DNA of 64,000 nucleotides from Pseudomonas pharyngis (GCF_021602345.1 NZ_BQID01000010.1:62001-126000), one strand, 5' to 3'. Counted from the stretch's first letter, positions 53,286-62,868 are shown. The notes: a model not told the origin generated them from the letters alone. Numbers and translations: made by a program.

Positions 53286-54056
53286 ATGCACCCGTATTTC
53301 TCCCTGCAAGGCCGCACCGCCCTGGTGACCGGCGGCACCCGCGGTATCGGCAAAATGATCGCCAAGGCCTTTGTCGAAGCCGGCGCCCGCGTGTACGTCT
53401 GTTCCCGTGACGCGGAAGCCTGTCATCAAACCGCTGAAGAACTCAGTGCTCTGGGCACTTGTCAGGGCATGGCGGCGAATCTGGCGACCGAAGAAGGCGT
53501 GAAAGAGCTGGTTGCGCGAATGGGCGAGCAGATCACTCATCTGGACATTCTGGTGAACAACGCCGGCACCACCTGGGGCGCGCCGCTGGAGAGCTACCCG
53601 GTCAAGGGCTGGGAGAAAGTCATGCAGCTCAACGTGACCTCGGTGTTCAGTTGCATCCAGCAATTTCTGCCATTGCTGCGCAAATCCGGATCGGCGGCCA
53701 ATCCGGCGCGGATCATCAACATCGGTTCGGTGGCGGGGATTTCTTCCTTCGGTGAACAGGCCTATGCCTACGGGCCGAGCAAGGCTGCCCTGCATCAACT
53801 GTCGCGGATTCTCGCCCGGGAACTGGTGAGCCAGCACATCAACGTCAACGTCATCGCACCGGGGCGTTTCCCGAGCAAGATGACCCAGCACATCGGCAGC
53901 GACCAGCAGGCGCTTGCCGAAGACACCGCGCTGATCCCGATGAAACGCTGGGGCCGCGAGGAAGAGATGGCGGCGCTGGCGATCAGCCTGGCGAGTACAG
54001 CCGGGGCCTACATGACCGGGAATATCATTCCGCTGGATGGAGGGTTCAGCCTCTGA
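53286..54056 (+). CDS. rhlG: RhlG-type short-chain dehydrogenase
   Basis: The 256-aa NADP(H)-dependent SDR starts MHPYFSLQGRTALVTGGTRG. The cofactor motif is TGGTRGIG, and the catalytic set is Ser in GSVAGISS and YxxxK in YGPSK. DGGFSL is the C-terminal SDR signature. The MHPYFSL start and NVIAPGRFPSKMT segment match P. aeruginosa RhlG, a beta-ketoacyl reductase. Its link to rhamnolipid synthesis is disputed. Confidence 0.93.
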   Translation: MHPYFSLQGRTALVTGGTRGIGKMIAKAFVEAGARVYVCSRDAEACHQTAEELSALGTCQGMAANLATEEGVKELVARMGEQITHLDILVNNAGTTWGAPLESYPVKGWEKVMQLNVTSVFSCIQQFLPLLRKSGSAANPARIINIGSVAGISSFGEQAYAYGPSKAALHQLSRILARELVSQHINVNVIAPGRFPSKMTQHIGSDQQALAEDTALIPMKRWGREEEMAALAISLASTAGAYMTGNIIPLDGGFSL

Positions 54057-54073
54057 TATCGGCGGTGCGGCTA

Positions 54074-54136
54074 TCGCGAGCAGGCTCGCTCCCACATTTG
54101 GAATGCGCTCCCCTGTGGGAGCGAGCCTGCTCGCGA
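54074..54136. repeat. REP doublet
   Basis: TCGCGAGCAGGCTCGCTCCC and its complement lie close together, between rhlG and trmO. Confidence 0.8.
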
Positions 54137-54214
54137 AGAGGCCACAACTGTCGGCACCAGACTTGAAGCCTGCCGGGTTATCATGCCCGCCCTGCTCCGC
54201 TTCGAATGCACACC

Positions 54215-54913
54215 ATGACTTACAGCGTCTCCCCCATCGGCTTCGTCCGCTCCTGCTTCAAGGAGAAGTTCGCCATCCCGCGCCAGCCGCAACTGGCCCC
54301 CGCCGCCCGTGGCGTGCTGGAACTGGTGGCGCCGTTCGATCAGGGCGACGCTGTGCAGGGGCTCGAGCAGGTCAGTCATGTCTGGCTGCTGTTCCTGTTC
54401 CATCAGGCGCTGGAAGAAAAACCACGCCTCAAGGTCCGCCCTCCGCGCCTGGGTGGCAACAAGTCCATGGGCGTGTTCGCCACCCGCGCCACGCACCGGC
54501 CGAATGGCATCGGCCAGTCGGTGGTGAAGCTGGACAAGGTCGAGGCAAATCGCCTGTTCATCTCCGGCATCGACCTGCTGGACGGCACGCCGATTCTCGA
54601 CATCAAACCCTACGTGCCGTACGCCGACATCATTACTGACGCCTCCAACAGCATCGCCAGTGCCGCGCCGCACCTGATCGACGTGCAGTGGATGGACGCG
54701 GCGCTGCAACAGGCGCACACGCACGCTCAGCGCCTGGCCGAGCCCCTGGTCGAGCTGATCGAGCAATGCCTGGCCCAGGATCCGCGCCCGGCGTATCAGA
54801 CGCCCGTGCCAGAGCGCGAATACGGCGCGCAGTTCTGGGATCTGGACGTGCGCTGGCACTATCCGACGCCCGAACAGATCCGCGTCCTGGAAGTTATTCC
54901 CGCCGCTGACTGA
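54215..54913 (+). CDS. trmO: tRNA t6A37 methyltransferase TrmO
   Basis: The protein (232 aa from ATG 54215; ATG 54206 possible) starts with PIGFVRSCFKEKFAIPRQP, the family segment. ATRATHRPNGIGQSVVKL is the core SAM-binding motif, followed by GTPILDIKPYVPYAD. TrmO adds a methyl group to N6-threonylcarbamoyladenosine in tRNA-Thr. The gene is convergent with fpr, with a terminator between. Confidence 0.95.
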   Translation: MTYSVSPIGFVRSCFKEKFAIPRQPQLAPAARGVLELVAPFDQGDAVQGLEQVSHVWLLFLFHQALEEKPRLKVRPPRLGGNKSMGVFATRATHRPNGIGQSVVKLDKVEANRLFISGIDLLDGTPILDIKPYVPYADIITDASNSIASAAPHLIDVQWMDAALQQAHTHAQRLAEPLVELIEQCLAQDPRPAYQTPVPEREYGAQFWDLDVRWHYPTPEQIRVLEVIPAAD

Positions 54914-54924
54914 ATCGCGAAAAC

Positions 54925-54965
54925 GAAAAAGCCCGCGCTGCCTTCTCAGGCAACGCGGGCTTTTC
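54925..54965. terminator. bidirectional terminator between trmO and fpr
   Basis: AAAAAGCCCGCG and CGCGGGCTTTT pair, with the inner bases TGCC and GGCA also paired. Confidence 0.9.
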
Positions 54966-54982
54966 TGTCGGCATCGTCGGGA

Positions 54983-55762
54983 TTACTTCTCGACGAATGC
55001 CCGCTCGATCAGGTAGTCACCCGGCTCGCGCATCCGCGCCGAGATCTTCAGGCCGAAGCTGTCGAGCACTTCGCTGGTCTCGTCGAGCATGCTCGGGCTG
55101 CCGCAGATCATCGCGCGGTCGTCCTGCGGGTTGATCGGTGGCAGGCCGATGTCGCTGAACAGCTTGCCGCTGCGCATCAGGTCAGTCAGACGGCCCTGAT
55201 TTTCGAACGGCTCGCGGGTCACGGTCGGGTAGTAGATCAGCTTGTCACGCAGCGCTTCGCCGAAGAACTCGTTCTGCGGCAGGTGCTCGGTGATGAATTC
55301 GCGGTAGGCGACTTCGTTGACGTAACGAACACCGTGAACCAGGATCACTTTCTCGAAGCGCTCGTAGGTTTCCGGGTCCTGGATCACGCTCATGAACGGC
55401 GCCAGACCGGTGCCGGTGCTCAGCAGGTACAGGTGCTTGCCCGGGTTCAGGTCGTCCAGCACCAGGGTGCCGGTCGGTTTTTTCGAGATGATGATCTCAT
55501 CGCCTTCCTTCAGGTGCTGCAGCTGGGAGGTCAGCGGACCGTCCTGCACCTTGATGCTGAAGAACTCGAGATGCTCTTCCCAGTTCGGGCTGGCGATCGA
55601 GTAAGCGCGCATAAGCGGGCGGCCGTTTGGCTGTTGCAGGCCGATCATCACGAACTGACCGTTCTCGAAGCGCAGGCCCGGATCGCGGGTGCACTTGAAG
55701 CTGAACAGAGTGTCGTTCCAGTGATGAACACTGAGGACACGCTCGTGGTTCATGTTGCTCAT
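54983..55762 (-). CDS. fpr: ferredoxin-NADP reductase
   Basis: The ATG at 55762 (AGGAG ten bases upstream) gives 259 aa of the bacterial FNR class. FAD motif RAYSIASP, the NADP motif GTGLAPF, and CGSPSMLDE are present. The C-terminus ends FVEK as in Azotobacter and pseudomonad FPR. It exchanges electrons between NADPH and ferredoxin or flavodoxin and supports the oxidative-stress response. finR is divergent next to it. Confidence 0.96.
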   Translation of the reverse strand: MSNMNHERVLSVHHWNDTLFSFKCTRDPGLRFENGQFVMIGLQQPNGRPLMRAYSIASPNWEEHLEFFSIKVQDGPLTSQLQHLKEGDEIIISKKPTGTLVLDDLNPGKHLYLLSTGTGLAPFMSVIQDPETYERFEKVILVHGVRYVNEVAYREFITEHLPQNEFFGEALRDKLIYYPTVTREPFENQGRLTDLMRSGKLFSDIGLPPINPQDDRAMICGSPSMLDETSEVLDSFGLKISARMREPGDYLIERAFVEK

Positions 55763-55881
55763 GTACGTGGGACTCCTGGAGATTGATCTGCGCCTGCCCG
55801 GCTGGTGTTGAAGAATGCCGACGGTGCGCAATTGCATCGCATTCTAATAGCGCCGACAATATCTGTTAACTGGATTATTAA

Positions 55882-55894
55882 GATAAGGGTTATC
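55882..55894. promoter_or_regulatory. possible LysR-type site before finR
   Basis: GATAA-GGG-TTATC is a short palindrome in the divergent fpr-finR region, 12 bases upstream of the finR start. It fits a T-N11-A type site, but is only a visual match. Confidence 0.25.
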
Positions 55895-55906
55895 GGTTAT
55901 ATCGAT

Positions 55907-56833
55907 ATGCGATTTACTCTTCGTCAACTGCAAGTCTTCGTCGCTGTCGCCCAGCAGGAGAGCGTGTCCCGTGCTGCGGGTCTGCTCAACCTGTCGCAAT
56001 CGGCCGCCAGCACGTCCATCACCGAATTGGAGCGACAGTCCAGCTGCCAGCTGTTCGATCGCGCCGGCAAACGCCTGAGCCTCAACGCCCTCGGCAAACA
56101 GTTGTTGCCGCAAGCGGTGGCCCTGCTCGATCAGGCCAAGGAAATCGAAGACCTGCTCAACGGCAAATCCGGTTTCGGCTCACTGTCGGTGGGCGCGACC
56201 CTGACCATCGGCAATTACCTGGCGACGCTGCTGATCGGCGGTTTCATGCAGCGCCACCCGGAAAGTCAGGTAAAGCTGCATGTGCAGAACACTGCCAATA
56301 TCGTGCAACAAGTGGCGCATTACGAAATTGATCTGGGTCTAATCGAGGGCGATTGCAGCCACCCGGACATCGAAGTGCAGAGCTGGGTCGAGGATGAATT
56401 GGTGGTGTTCTGCGCCCCACAACATCCGTTGGCCAAACGCGGCAGCGCGACCATGGAGGAACTGACCCATGAAGCGTGGATTTTGCGGGAACAGGGTTCG
56501 GGGACGCGCCTGACGTTCGATCAGGCGATGCGGCATCACCGCAGCGCGCTGAACATCCGGCTGGAGCTGGAACACACCGAAGCGATCAAACGCGCGGTGG
56601 AGTCAGGTCTGGGGATTGGCTGTATTTCGCGTCTGGCGCTGCGTGACGCCTTCCGGCGCGGCAGCCTGGTGCCGGTGGAGACGCCGGATCTGGATCTGGC
56701 GCGGCAGTTCTATTTCATCTGGCACAAACAGAAGTACCAAACCTCCGCCATGCGCGAATTCCTCGATCTGTGCCGCGCCTTCACCGCCGGGGTGCAGCGC
56801 AGCGACGAGATCGTTCTGCCGAGCATCGCTTAA
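55907..56833 (+). CDS. finR: LysR-family regulator FinR
   Basis: The 308-aa regulator has an N-terminal winged helix (MRFTLRQLQVFVAVAQQESV, then SRAAGLLNLSQSAAS) and a substrate-binding domain from about 90. Divergent placement beside fpr matches FinR in P. putida and relatives, which activates fpr under oxidative and sulfur-related stress. Its 3' end overlaps dgkA tail to tail by four bases. Confidence 0.9.
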   Translation: MRFTLRQLQVFVAVAQQESVSRAAGLLNLSQSAASTSITELERQSSCQLFDRAGKRLSLNALGKQLLPQAVALLDQAKEIEDLLNGKSGFGSLSVGATLTIGNYLATLLIGGFMQRHPESQVKLHVQNTANIVQQVAHYEIDLGLIEGDCSHPDIEVQSWVEDELVVFCAPQHPLAKRGSATMEELTHEAWILREQGSGTRLTFDQAMRHHRSALNIRLELEHTEAIKRAVESGLGIGCISRLALRDAFRRGSLVPVETPDLDLARQFYFIWHKQKYQTSAMREFLDLCRAFTAGVQRSDEIVLPSIA

Positions 56834-57192
56834 AGCAGAATCACCGCCCACACCAGCGCGATCATGCTCAGTGCCACGAATTGTGCGGCACTGCCCATGT
56901 CCTTGGCGTTCTTGGACAGCGGGTGCAACTCCAGCGAGATGCGGTCGATAGCCGCCTCCACCGCCGAATTCAACAGCTCGACGATCAGCGCCAGCAGGCA
57001 CACCGCGATCAGCAGCGCCCGCTCGACCCGGCTGACATTGAGGAAAAACGTCAGCGGAATCAGCACTACGTTGAGCAGCACCAGTTGGCGGAAAGCCGCT
57101 TCGCCGGTGAAGGCGGCGCGCAAGCCGTCCAGCGAATAACCGGAAGCGTTGAGGATGCGTTTCAGGCCCGTCTGGCCCTTGAAAGGTGACAT
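56830..57192 (-). CDS. dgkA: diacylglycerol kinase
   Basis: The 120-aa membrane enzyme has three spans. The N-terminal amphipathic helix (GLKRILNASGYSLDGLRAAF) and the ELLNSAVEAAIDRIS motif, with catalytic Glu, match DgkA. It phosphorylates diacylglycerol released by envelope lipid reactions. The order dgkA-erdR is as in P. aeruginosa. Confidence 0.96.
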   Translation of the reverse strand: MSPFKGQTGLKRILNASGYSLDGLRAAFTGEAAFRQLVLLNVVLIPLTFFLNVSRVERALLIAVCLLALIVELLNSAVEAAIDRISLELHPLSKNAKDMGSAAQFVALSMIALVWAVILL

Positions 57193-57267
57193 AAAGTAGA
57201 TAACCGACCGAAAGGAAGTGGGGAAGCTAGATCAACGAAAGTCAAAAAAGCGTGAAGACGCCAGTGC

Positions 57268-57918
57268 TTACTGGCTCGGAATTGACTCAAGTTGTTGCAG
57301 CAGTAAAGCTGCCTGGGTCCGGGTCCGCACGTTCAACTTGCGGAAAATCGCCGTGACGTGGGCCTTGATGGTCGCTTCCGACACACTCAGCTCGTAGGCG
57401 ATCTGCTTGTTCAGCAAGCCTTCGCAGACCATGGTCAACACCCGGAACTGCTGCGGTGTCAGGCTCGCAAGGCCATCGCTGGCGGCCTTGGCTTCATCCG
57501 AAACGCTGACCGCCTCGAATGCCTGGGGCGGCCAGAACACGTCGCCATCCAGCACTTTGCGCACCGCTTCCTGAATCACGCTCAGGTCGCTGGATTTGGG
57601 AATGAAGCCACTGGCGCCGAATTCCCGGGACTTGACCATCACCGAGGCTTCTTCCTGGGCCGAAACCATCACCACCGGAATCTGCGGGTATTGGCCGCGC
57701 AGCATCACCAGCCCGGAAAACCCGAAAGCACCCGGCATGTTCAGGTCCAGCAGCACCAGATCCCAGTCAGCCTTTTCGGTCAGGCGGGTTTCCAGCTCCG
57801 CGATGCTCGCCACCTCCACCATGCGCACGTCCGGGCCAAGGCCCATCGTCACCGCTTGGTGCAGTGCGCTACGAAAAAGAGGGTGATCATCGGCAATCAG
57901 GATGTCGTATGTGGCCAT
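57268..57918 (-). CDS. erdR: NarL/FixJ-family response regulator ErdR
   Basis: The 216-aa regulator has a receiver domain with phospho-acceptor Asp58 region LVLLDLNMPG. A LuxR-type helix-turn-helix lies at the C-terminus (LTPQQFRVLTMVCEGLLNKQIA). Its place beside dgkA matches ErdR, which controls ethanol and acetate metabolism genes in pseudomonads. No sensor kinase gene is adjacent. Confidence 0.88.
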   Translation of the reverse strand: MATYDILIADDHPLFRSALHQAVTMGLGPDVRMVEVASIAELETRLTEKADWDLVLLDLNMPGAFGFSGLVMLRGQYPQIPVVMVSAQEEASVMVKSREFGASGFIPKSSDLSVIQEAVRKVLDGDVFWPPQAFEAVSVSDEAKAASDGLASLTPQQFRVLTMVCEGLLNKQIAYELSVSEATIKAHVTAIFRKLNVRTRTQAALLLQQLESIPSQ

Positions 57919-58142
57919 TTTTCAAATGATCCTGTTTTTGATGGCAGGCCCGCGCATTCGGGCCGTGCCAAAGCAAATCCAGATACCGCCCGGCAGCGGC
58001 ATCCACAGGGGCACGTTCAACGCCAATCACGAACAAAAGCGGCGTTTCAAACCTTGGCCGCACCCCAATCGGCGCCAAGCATGACCAGCGAAGCCGGGGT
58101 GGTCAAGCCGCACGGCCACTGCTTTAGCAGTATGGGCCAGGA

Positions 58143-58886
58143 TCAGGCCGGTACTGGCGCCGCGTTTCGGATATAGGGCAGCAATTCGGCGTGGGCCGGC
58201 GTCGACACATCGACGTCCAGTTGCTGCTTGGCCCCCAGGTAATGCTGGCTGAACACATCGAAATAGGCATCCAGCGCCGACGCCGCGTCCGAATCGCCGG
58301 CCAGCTCCAGGCACAGCGCCGCCACTTCGGCGGTGCACAGGTGCTCGCTGCGGGTCGAGCGGCGCAGGCGATAGCGCGACAGTTTGTCGGGCAACAGGCT
58401 GAGGATCGGCAAACGGTCGAAATACGGGCTCTTGCGGAAAATCTTCCGGGCTTCGGTCCAGGTCGCGTCCAGCAGAATGAACAGCGGGCGCTTGCTGCTA
58501 TCGAGATCCACGGTGTTGGTCACCCGCGAAGGTTCGACGTACTCGCCGGGAAACACCAGATACGGCTGCCATTGCGGGTCGTTCAGCAGCGCCAGCAGTT
58601 GCTCGTCGGGCTCGGTCCGCGACCAGATAAAGGCATGGTTGTCGCGCACGATGTCGGCGATCAACCAGCCGGTGTTGCTGGGTTTGAACACTTCCTTGCC
58701 GGTCATGATCAGGCAAACGCCCGAGCGCGCATCGACCGTGGGCCGCCAGGCACACAGGCAATGGCTGATGATCACCCGGCAATCGCGGCAGCGCGGGGAG
58801 CGAAAGCCACGGGCCTGGATCGGCTTGATGCCTTCATCCTCGCGCTGGTCGCGCAGGCGGGCCACGGCGTTGGGGGCATGATTCAT
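58143..58886 (-). CDS. DTW-domain tRNA-uridine aminocarboxypropyltransferase
   Basis: The ATG at 58886 gives 247 aa. The cysteine cluster RCRDCRVIISHCLC binds metal. DATWTEARK is the DTW motif, with the preceding LLDATW strand. Members transfer the aminocarboxypropyl group of SAM to uridine in tRNA (acp3U47 in E. coli by TapT). The exact target position here is inferred. Confidence 0.9.
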   Translation of the reverse strand: MNHAPNAVARLRDQREDEGIKPIQARGFRSPRCRDCRVIISHCLCAWRPTVDARSGVCLIMTGKEVFKPSNTGWLIADIVRDNHAFIWSRTEPDEQLLALLNDPQWQPYLVFPGEYVEPSRVTNTVDLDSSKRPLFILLDATWTEARKIFRKSPYFDRLPILSLLPDKLSRYRLRRSTRSEHLCTAEVAALCLELAGDSDAASALDAYFDVFSQHYLGAKQQLDVDVSTPAHAELLPYIRNAAPVPA

Positions 58887-59075
58887 CGCAGGCGGCACCG
58901 GCAGACAGGAAAACTCGACACGAACGACACTCGGCAGGGCAATAAAGGGCGGCAGTTTACCAGAGCGACGGGCACAAGCCTGTACCCTCCCGACCGGCTC
59001 CCCTATAATTCGCCGCCACTGAACGCACAGTCACGTGGCTGGTCGAACCACCAGTCACTGAACCAGGAGAGTTTC

Positions 59076-59501
59076 ATGCTGCGCCTTATCGTTCCCACCG
59101 CTGCCATTCTGCTGGCTTCGTCCTTCAGCGCTCAGGCTGCATCCCTGAGTGAGCAGAATCTGAACCGAGAGCTGCGCAATGTCGCCGCACAAAGCAGCGT
59201 CGGCACGCCACGGGCGATCAACGAAGACATTCTTGATCAGGGCTACACCGTCGAAGGCACCACGCTGGTCAATCACCTGAGCGTGCAAAAGAGCCACGCC
59301 GACAAAATGCGCGCCGATCCCAAAGCCGTGTATTTCCAGTTGGGCGCCTCGGTCTGCAACAATCCGTCGTACCGTAAGCTGATGGCCAAGGGCGCGATCA
59401 TGCGTTACGACTTCACCGAAGTGAAAAGCAACAAGGCGATCGGCTCCGCCAGCTACCAGGAATCGGATTGCCCGAAAGCGGCTCCAGCGAAGAAGAAGTA
59501 A
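59076..59501 (+). CDS. small secreted protein, unknown function
   Basis: AGGAGAG lies before the ATG. The 141-aa precursor has a signal peptide (cleavage after AQA). The mature part contains two cysteines (C94 and C132), probably paired, and a lysine-rich end (PAKKK). It resembles small periplasmic proteins of pseudomonads related to P. aeruginosa PA3611, but this is a weak judgement. It abuts the convergent gene at 59502. Confidence 0.75.
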   Translation: MLRLIVPTAAILLASSFSAQAASLSEQNLNRELRNVAAQSSVGTPRAINEDILDQGYTVEGTTLVNHLSVQKSHADKMRADPKAVYFQLGASVCNNPSYRKLMAKGAIMRYDFTEVKSNKAIGSASYQESDCPKAAPAKKK

Positions 59502-59696
59502 TCATCTCGACGTGGCGCGCCGCTGTTCATCCTCGGCGCGCAGTTCGGCCAGCAAGGCCTGCAAGTAACGCGAGCGGCGCTCCCCTCCCGCCAGGCGTCG
59601 GCAGCACTCCTCTTCGAGACTCACATGGTTGGTCTCGGCTGATGCTTTCAACAATCGATACAGCTGCGCATCGATCTCCAGAATGACTCTGGTCAT
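59502..59696 (-). CDS. ribbon-helix-helix protein, antitoxin-like orphan
   Basis: The ATG at 59696 has AAGGAGG exactly eight bases upstream, which decides this start over a longer frame. The 64-aa product begins with a beta strand (MTRVILEIDAQLYRLLKASA) and two helices, the RHH fold of Arc and FitA-type antitoxins. No toxin gene is adjacent. It stops directly against the neighbouring stop codon at 59501. Confidence 0.7.
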   Translation of the reverse strand: MTRVILEIDAQLYRLLKASAETNHVSLEEECCRRLAGGERRSRYLQALLAELRAEDEQRRATSR

Positions 59697-60048
59697 GTGT
59701 CCCGCCTCCTTGCCAACCGCAAATCCTTGAATAGCGTGCACCTTGCGTACGCTCGTTGACGCAAAGTTGTCGTACGGCGCCTTTAACTTAGTAAATCAGA
59801 GCATTCAGCCCTCGACGCTGCATCGGACGAGCGGTGAAAACACTTCGCAAAGCGGCAATAAGCAGTTGCCAGCAAAGACTTTGCGGCGCGATGCTCAATG
59901 AGCGAAAAATGCATTGAGGGTCTAGATTCAACGTATTCCCGATCTTTTATTAACGGCAGGAAAGGAGCTGCCGGCTGATTGTTTTCTTGCAGCGCGGCAC
60001 TGACGTCGCACGTCAGGGCCGGAAGCTCTGTGCAGAAGGAGAAGTTGC
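59697..60048. other. 352-base gap upstream of the LOG-protein gene
   Basis: The gap holds a hairpin with GAAAGGAG loop (CGGCAG/CTGCCG, 59954-59973) and a CTGACGT/ACGTCAG stem (60000-60016) in the leader before 60049. CTCAATG and CATTGAG form a further inverted repeat further upstream. A small RNA or a leader element is possible, but no full promoter-terminator unit is evident. Confidence 0.3.
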
Positions 60049-61167
60049 ATGCCTTACCAACCGAATGACCTGCTCAGCCGTCATTTTCAGGAAAGCGGCC
60101 ACGACCTCATCAGCAAGGTCGAAGAACAACTCAACCTGGTGTCACCCAACAGCCCGAATTCCCCCATCTACCGCGACATGATCCTGACCGTGCTGCGCAT
60201 GGCCCAGGAAGATCACAACCGCTGGAATGCCAAGATCACCCTGCAAGCCCTGCGCGAACTGGAGCAGGCCTTTCGCACGCTCGAACAGTTCAAGGGACGA
60301 CGCAAGGTCACGGTGTTCGGCTCGGCTCGTACACCGGTCGAACATCCCCTTTACGCCATGGCTCGGGAACTCGGGGCATCGCTGGCTCGCTCGAACATGA
60401 TGGTCATCACCGGTGCCGGCGGCGGAATCATGGCCGCCGCCCATGAAGGGGCCGGCCGCGATCACAGCCTGGGCTTCAACATCACCCTGCCCTTCGAACA
60501 ACATGCCAACCCCACCGTGGACGGCACCAACAACCTGCTGCCGTTCCATTTCTTCTTCACCCGCAAGCTGTTCTTCGTCAAGGAAGCCGATGCGCTGGTG
60601 TTGTGCCCGGGCGGGTTCGGCACCCTGGACGAAGCTTTGGAAGTGCTCACGCTGATCCAGACCGGCAAAAGCCCTCTGGTGCCGGTGGTGCTGCTGGACG
60701 CACCGGGCGGAACGTTCTGGCAAGGCGCACTGGATTTCATCCGTCAGCAATTGGAGGAAAACCGCTACATCCTGCCGACCGACCTGAAGCTGATGCGCCT
60801 GGTCTACAACGTTGAGGAGGCGGTGGAGCAGATCAACCAGTTCTACGGCAACTTCCACTCCAGCCGCTGGCTCAAGCGCCAGTTTGTCATTCGCATGAAT
60901 CACAAACTTAGCGATCAGGCCCTCGACCATATGCAGGAGGCTTTTGCCGATCTGTGCCTGAGTGATCAGTTCCATCAACACGCCTACGCCGGCGAAGAGC
61001 ACGACGAAGCTCAATTCAGCCACCTGACGCGCCTGGCATTCGCGTTCAATGCCCGAAACCACGGGCGTCTGCGGGAGCTGGTGGACTACATCAACCAGCC
61101 GGAAAACTGGGCCCAGTCAAAACCCCAGACCGCGCAACGCACCCGCGAACCGTCGAAGGTAACGTGA
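60049..61167 (+). CDS. LOG-family protein, PpnN-like nucleoside monophosphate phosphorylase/phosphoribohydrolase
   Basis: The 372-aa protein has the LOG motif PGGFGTLDE and TGAGGGIM, which bind the nucleotide. An extra N-terminal helical region (about 1-85) and a C-terminal extension (about 280-372) make it longer than short plant-type LOG proteins. The group hydrolyses NMP to base and ribose 5-phosphate; some make cytokinins. Substrate not decided. AGAAGGAG precedes the ATG. Confidence 0.87.
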   Translation: MPYQPNDLLSRHFQESGHDLISKVEEQLNLVSPNSPNSPIYRDMILTVLRMAQEDHNRWNAKITLQALRELEQAFRTLEQFKGRRKVTVFGSARTPVEHPLYAMARELGASLARSNMMVITGAGGGIMAAAHEGAGRDHSLGFNITLPFEQHANPTVDGTNNLLPFHFFFTRKLFFVKEADALVLCPGGFGTLDEALEVLTLIQTGKSPLVPVVLLDAPGGTFWQGALDFIRQQLEENRYILPTDLKLMRLVYNVEEAVEQINQFYGNFHSSRWLKRQFVIRMNHKLSDQALDHMQEAFADLCLSDQFHQHAYAGEEHDEAQFSHLTRLAFAFNARNHGRLRELVDYINQPENWAQSKPQTAQRTREPSKVT

Positions 61168-61171
61168 AGGC

Positions 61172-61212
61172 AAAAAAAAACGGCCCGCTATCGAAATAGC
61201 GGGCCATTTTTA
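61172..61212 (+). terminator. terminator after the LOG-family gene
   Basis: GGCCCGCTAT and ATAGCGGGCC pair around CGAA, followed by ATTTTT. It may also serve the convergent recX transcript. Confidence 0.9.
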
Positions 61213-61247
61213 CTTTTTAGATGAAGCTGAGCTGAAGCTGGAGCGAT

Positions 61248-61718
61248 TTAATCGTCCATCCCTCTTCCGCTGAACAAACGGTTGATCATCTCCATCGAGA
61301 ATCCCCGGTACGCCAGGAATCGACCTTGTCTGGCGCGTTCCTTGGCATCACCGGGAAGCTGTCCGGAGAACTTCCGTTGCCACGTGTCCGTTAGCTGCTC
61401 CTGCCAGTTGATACCGCTCTCACGCAAGGCGAGTTCGATATCGGCGCGTTGCAAACCGCGCTGGCTCAGTTCTTCGCGAATCCGCAGTGGGCCGTAACCG
61501 GAGCGGGCGCGATAGGAAACAAAGCTTTCAAGATAGCGGGCTTCGGAAAGCAGCCCTTCCTCCGTCAAACGGTCGAGGGCGGTTTCGATCATCTCGGGGG
61601 GAGCGCCACGCTGACGCAGTTTGCGCGTCAGCTCGACTCGACCATGCTCGCGGCGTGCGAGCAGGTCCATGGCGGTTCGCCGCACCGCGACGAGGGTATC
61701 GAGTACGGCGGTTGTCAT
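61248..61718 (-). CDS. recX: RecX regulatory protein
   Basis: The 156-aa protein has three-helix repeats with [31 protein letters not shown] and [16 protein letters not shown]. RecX binds RecA filaments and limits their growth. It lies nine bases after recA, consistent with co-transcription. Confidence 0.94.
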   Translation of the reverse strand: MTTAVLDTLVAVRRTAMDLLARREHGRVELTRKLRQRGAPPEMIETALDRLTEEGLLSEARYLESFVSYRARSGYGPLRIREELSQRGLQRADIELALRESGINWQEQLTDTWQRKFSGQLPGDAKERARQGRFLAYRGFSMEMINRLFSGRGMDD

Positions 61719-61726
61719 CGGTGCAA

Positions 61727-62785
61727 TCAGATGTCGGCGTCAGCCAGGTCGTCTTCGGTCTCTTTGACCGCAGAAGCCTTGGAATCAGCAATCACAGCTG
61801 GCGACAGCAGTTTGTCACGCAGTTGCTTCTCGAGCTTGGCCGCGACTTCCGGGTTGTCCGCCAGGAACTTGGCCGAGTTGGCCTTGCCCTGACCGATCTT
61901 GGTGCCTTCGTAGGCATACCAAGCGCCGGACTTCTCGACGAAACCGTGCAGTACGCCCAGGTCGATCATCTCGCCGTTCAGGTAAATACCCTTGCCGTAG
62001 AGAATCTGGAACTCGGCCTGACGGAACGGCGAAGCAACCTTGTTCTTCACAACCTTGACGCGGGTTTCGCTGCCGACCACTTCGTCGCCTTCCTTCACCG
62101 CGCCAGTACGGCGGATGTCGAGACGAACCGAAGCATAGAACTTCAGCGCGTTACCACCGGTGGTGGTTTCCGGGCTGCCGAACATCACGCCGATCTTCAT
62201 GCGGATCTGGTTGATGAAGATCACCAGGCAGTTGGCGTTCTTGATGTTGCCGGTGATCTTACGCAGCGCCTGGGACATCAGACGGGCTTGCAGGCCCACG
62301 TGCATGTCACCCATTTCGCCTTCGATTTCAGCCTTCGGTACCAGCGCGGCCACGGAGTCGACGATGATCACGTCAACGGCGTTGGAGCGCACCAGCATGT
62401 CGGTGATTTCCAGGGCCTGTTCGCCGGTGTCCGGCTGGGAAACCAGCAGGTCGTCGACGTTGACGCCCAGCTTGCCGGCGTACTCAGGGTCGAGGGCGTG
62501 TTCGGCGTCGACGAAGGCGCAGGTCGCACCGGCTTTTTGAGCCTGGGCGATCACGGACAGCGTCAGCGTGGTTTTACCGGAAGATTCAGGACCGTAGATT
62601 TCAACGATACGGCCTTTTGGCAGGCCGCCGATGCCGAGTGCGATGTCCAGACCCAGAGAGCCGGTGGAAATGGCCGGGATCGCCTGACGGTCCTGATCGC
62701 CCATACGCATTACGGCACCCTTGCCGAATTGACGTTCGATCTGACCCAGGGCCGCAGCCAAGGCTTTCTTCTTGTTGTCGTCCAT
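61727..62785 (-). CDS. recA: RecA recombinase
   Basis: The ATG at 62785 gives 352 aa. Walker A is GPESSGKTT; Walker B is [10 protein letters not shown]; the DNA-binding loops [16 protein letters not shown] and [11 protein letters not shown] are present. RecA catalyses strand exchange and drives LexA self-cleavage in the SOS response. A LexA-type box lies at 62826-62841. The acidic tail ([11 protein letters not shown]) is normal. Confidence 0.98.
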   Translation of the reverse strand: MDDNKKKALAAALGQIERQFGKGAVMRMGDQDRQAIPAISTGSLGLDIALGIGGLPKGRIVEIYGPESSGKTTLTLSVIAQAQKAGATCAFVDAEHALDPEYAGKLGVNVDDLLVSQPDTGEQALEITDMLVRSNAVDVIIVDSVAALVPKAEIEGEMGDMHVGLQARLMSQALRKITGNIKNANCLVIFINQIRMKIGVMFGSPETTTGGNALKFYASVRLDIRRTGAVKEGDEVVGSETRVKVVKNKVASPFRQAEFQILYGKGIYLNGEMIDLGVLHGFVEKSGAWYAYEGTKIGQGKANSAKFLADNPEVAAKLEKQLRDKLLSPAVIADSKASAVKETEDDLADADI

Positions 62786-62825
62786 TAAAGTCCTCACGTA
62801 ATCAATAAGGCCTGACGGCCAACAC

Positions 62826-62841
62826 CTGTATAAGTAGCCAG
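62826..62841. promoter_or_regulatory. LexA (SOS) box upstream of recA
   Basis: CTGTATAAGTAGCCAG fits CTG-N10-CAG, 41 bases before the recA start codon. Confidence 0.8.
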
Positions 62842-62868
62842 TATTATTCCACAGCGTTCACGGATCGC

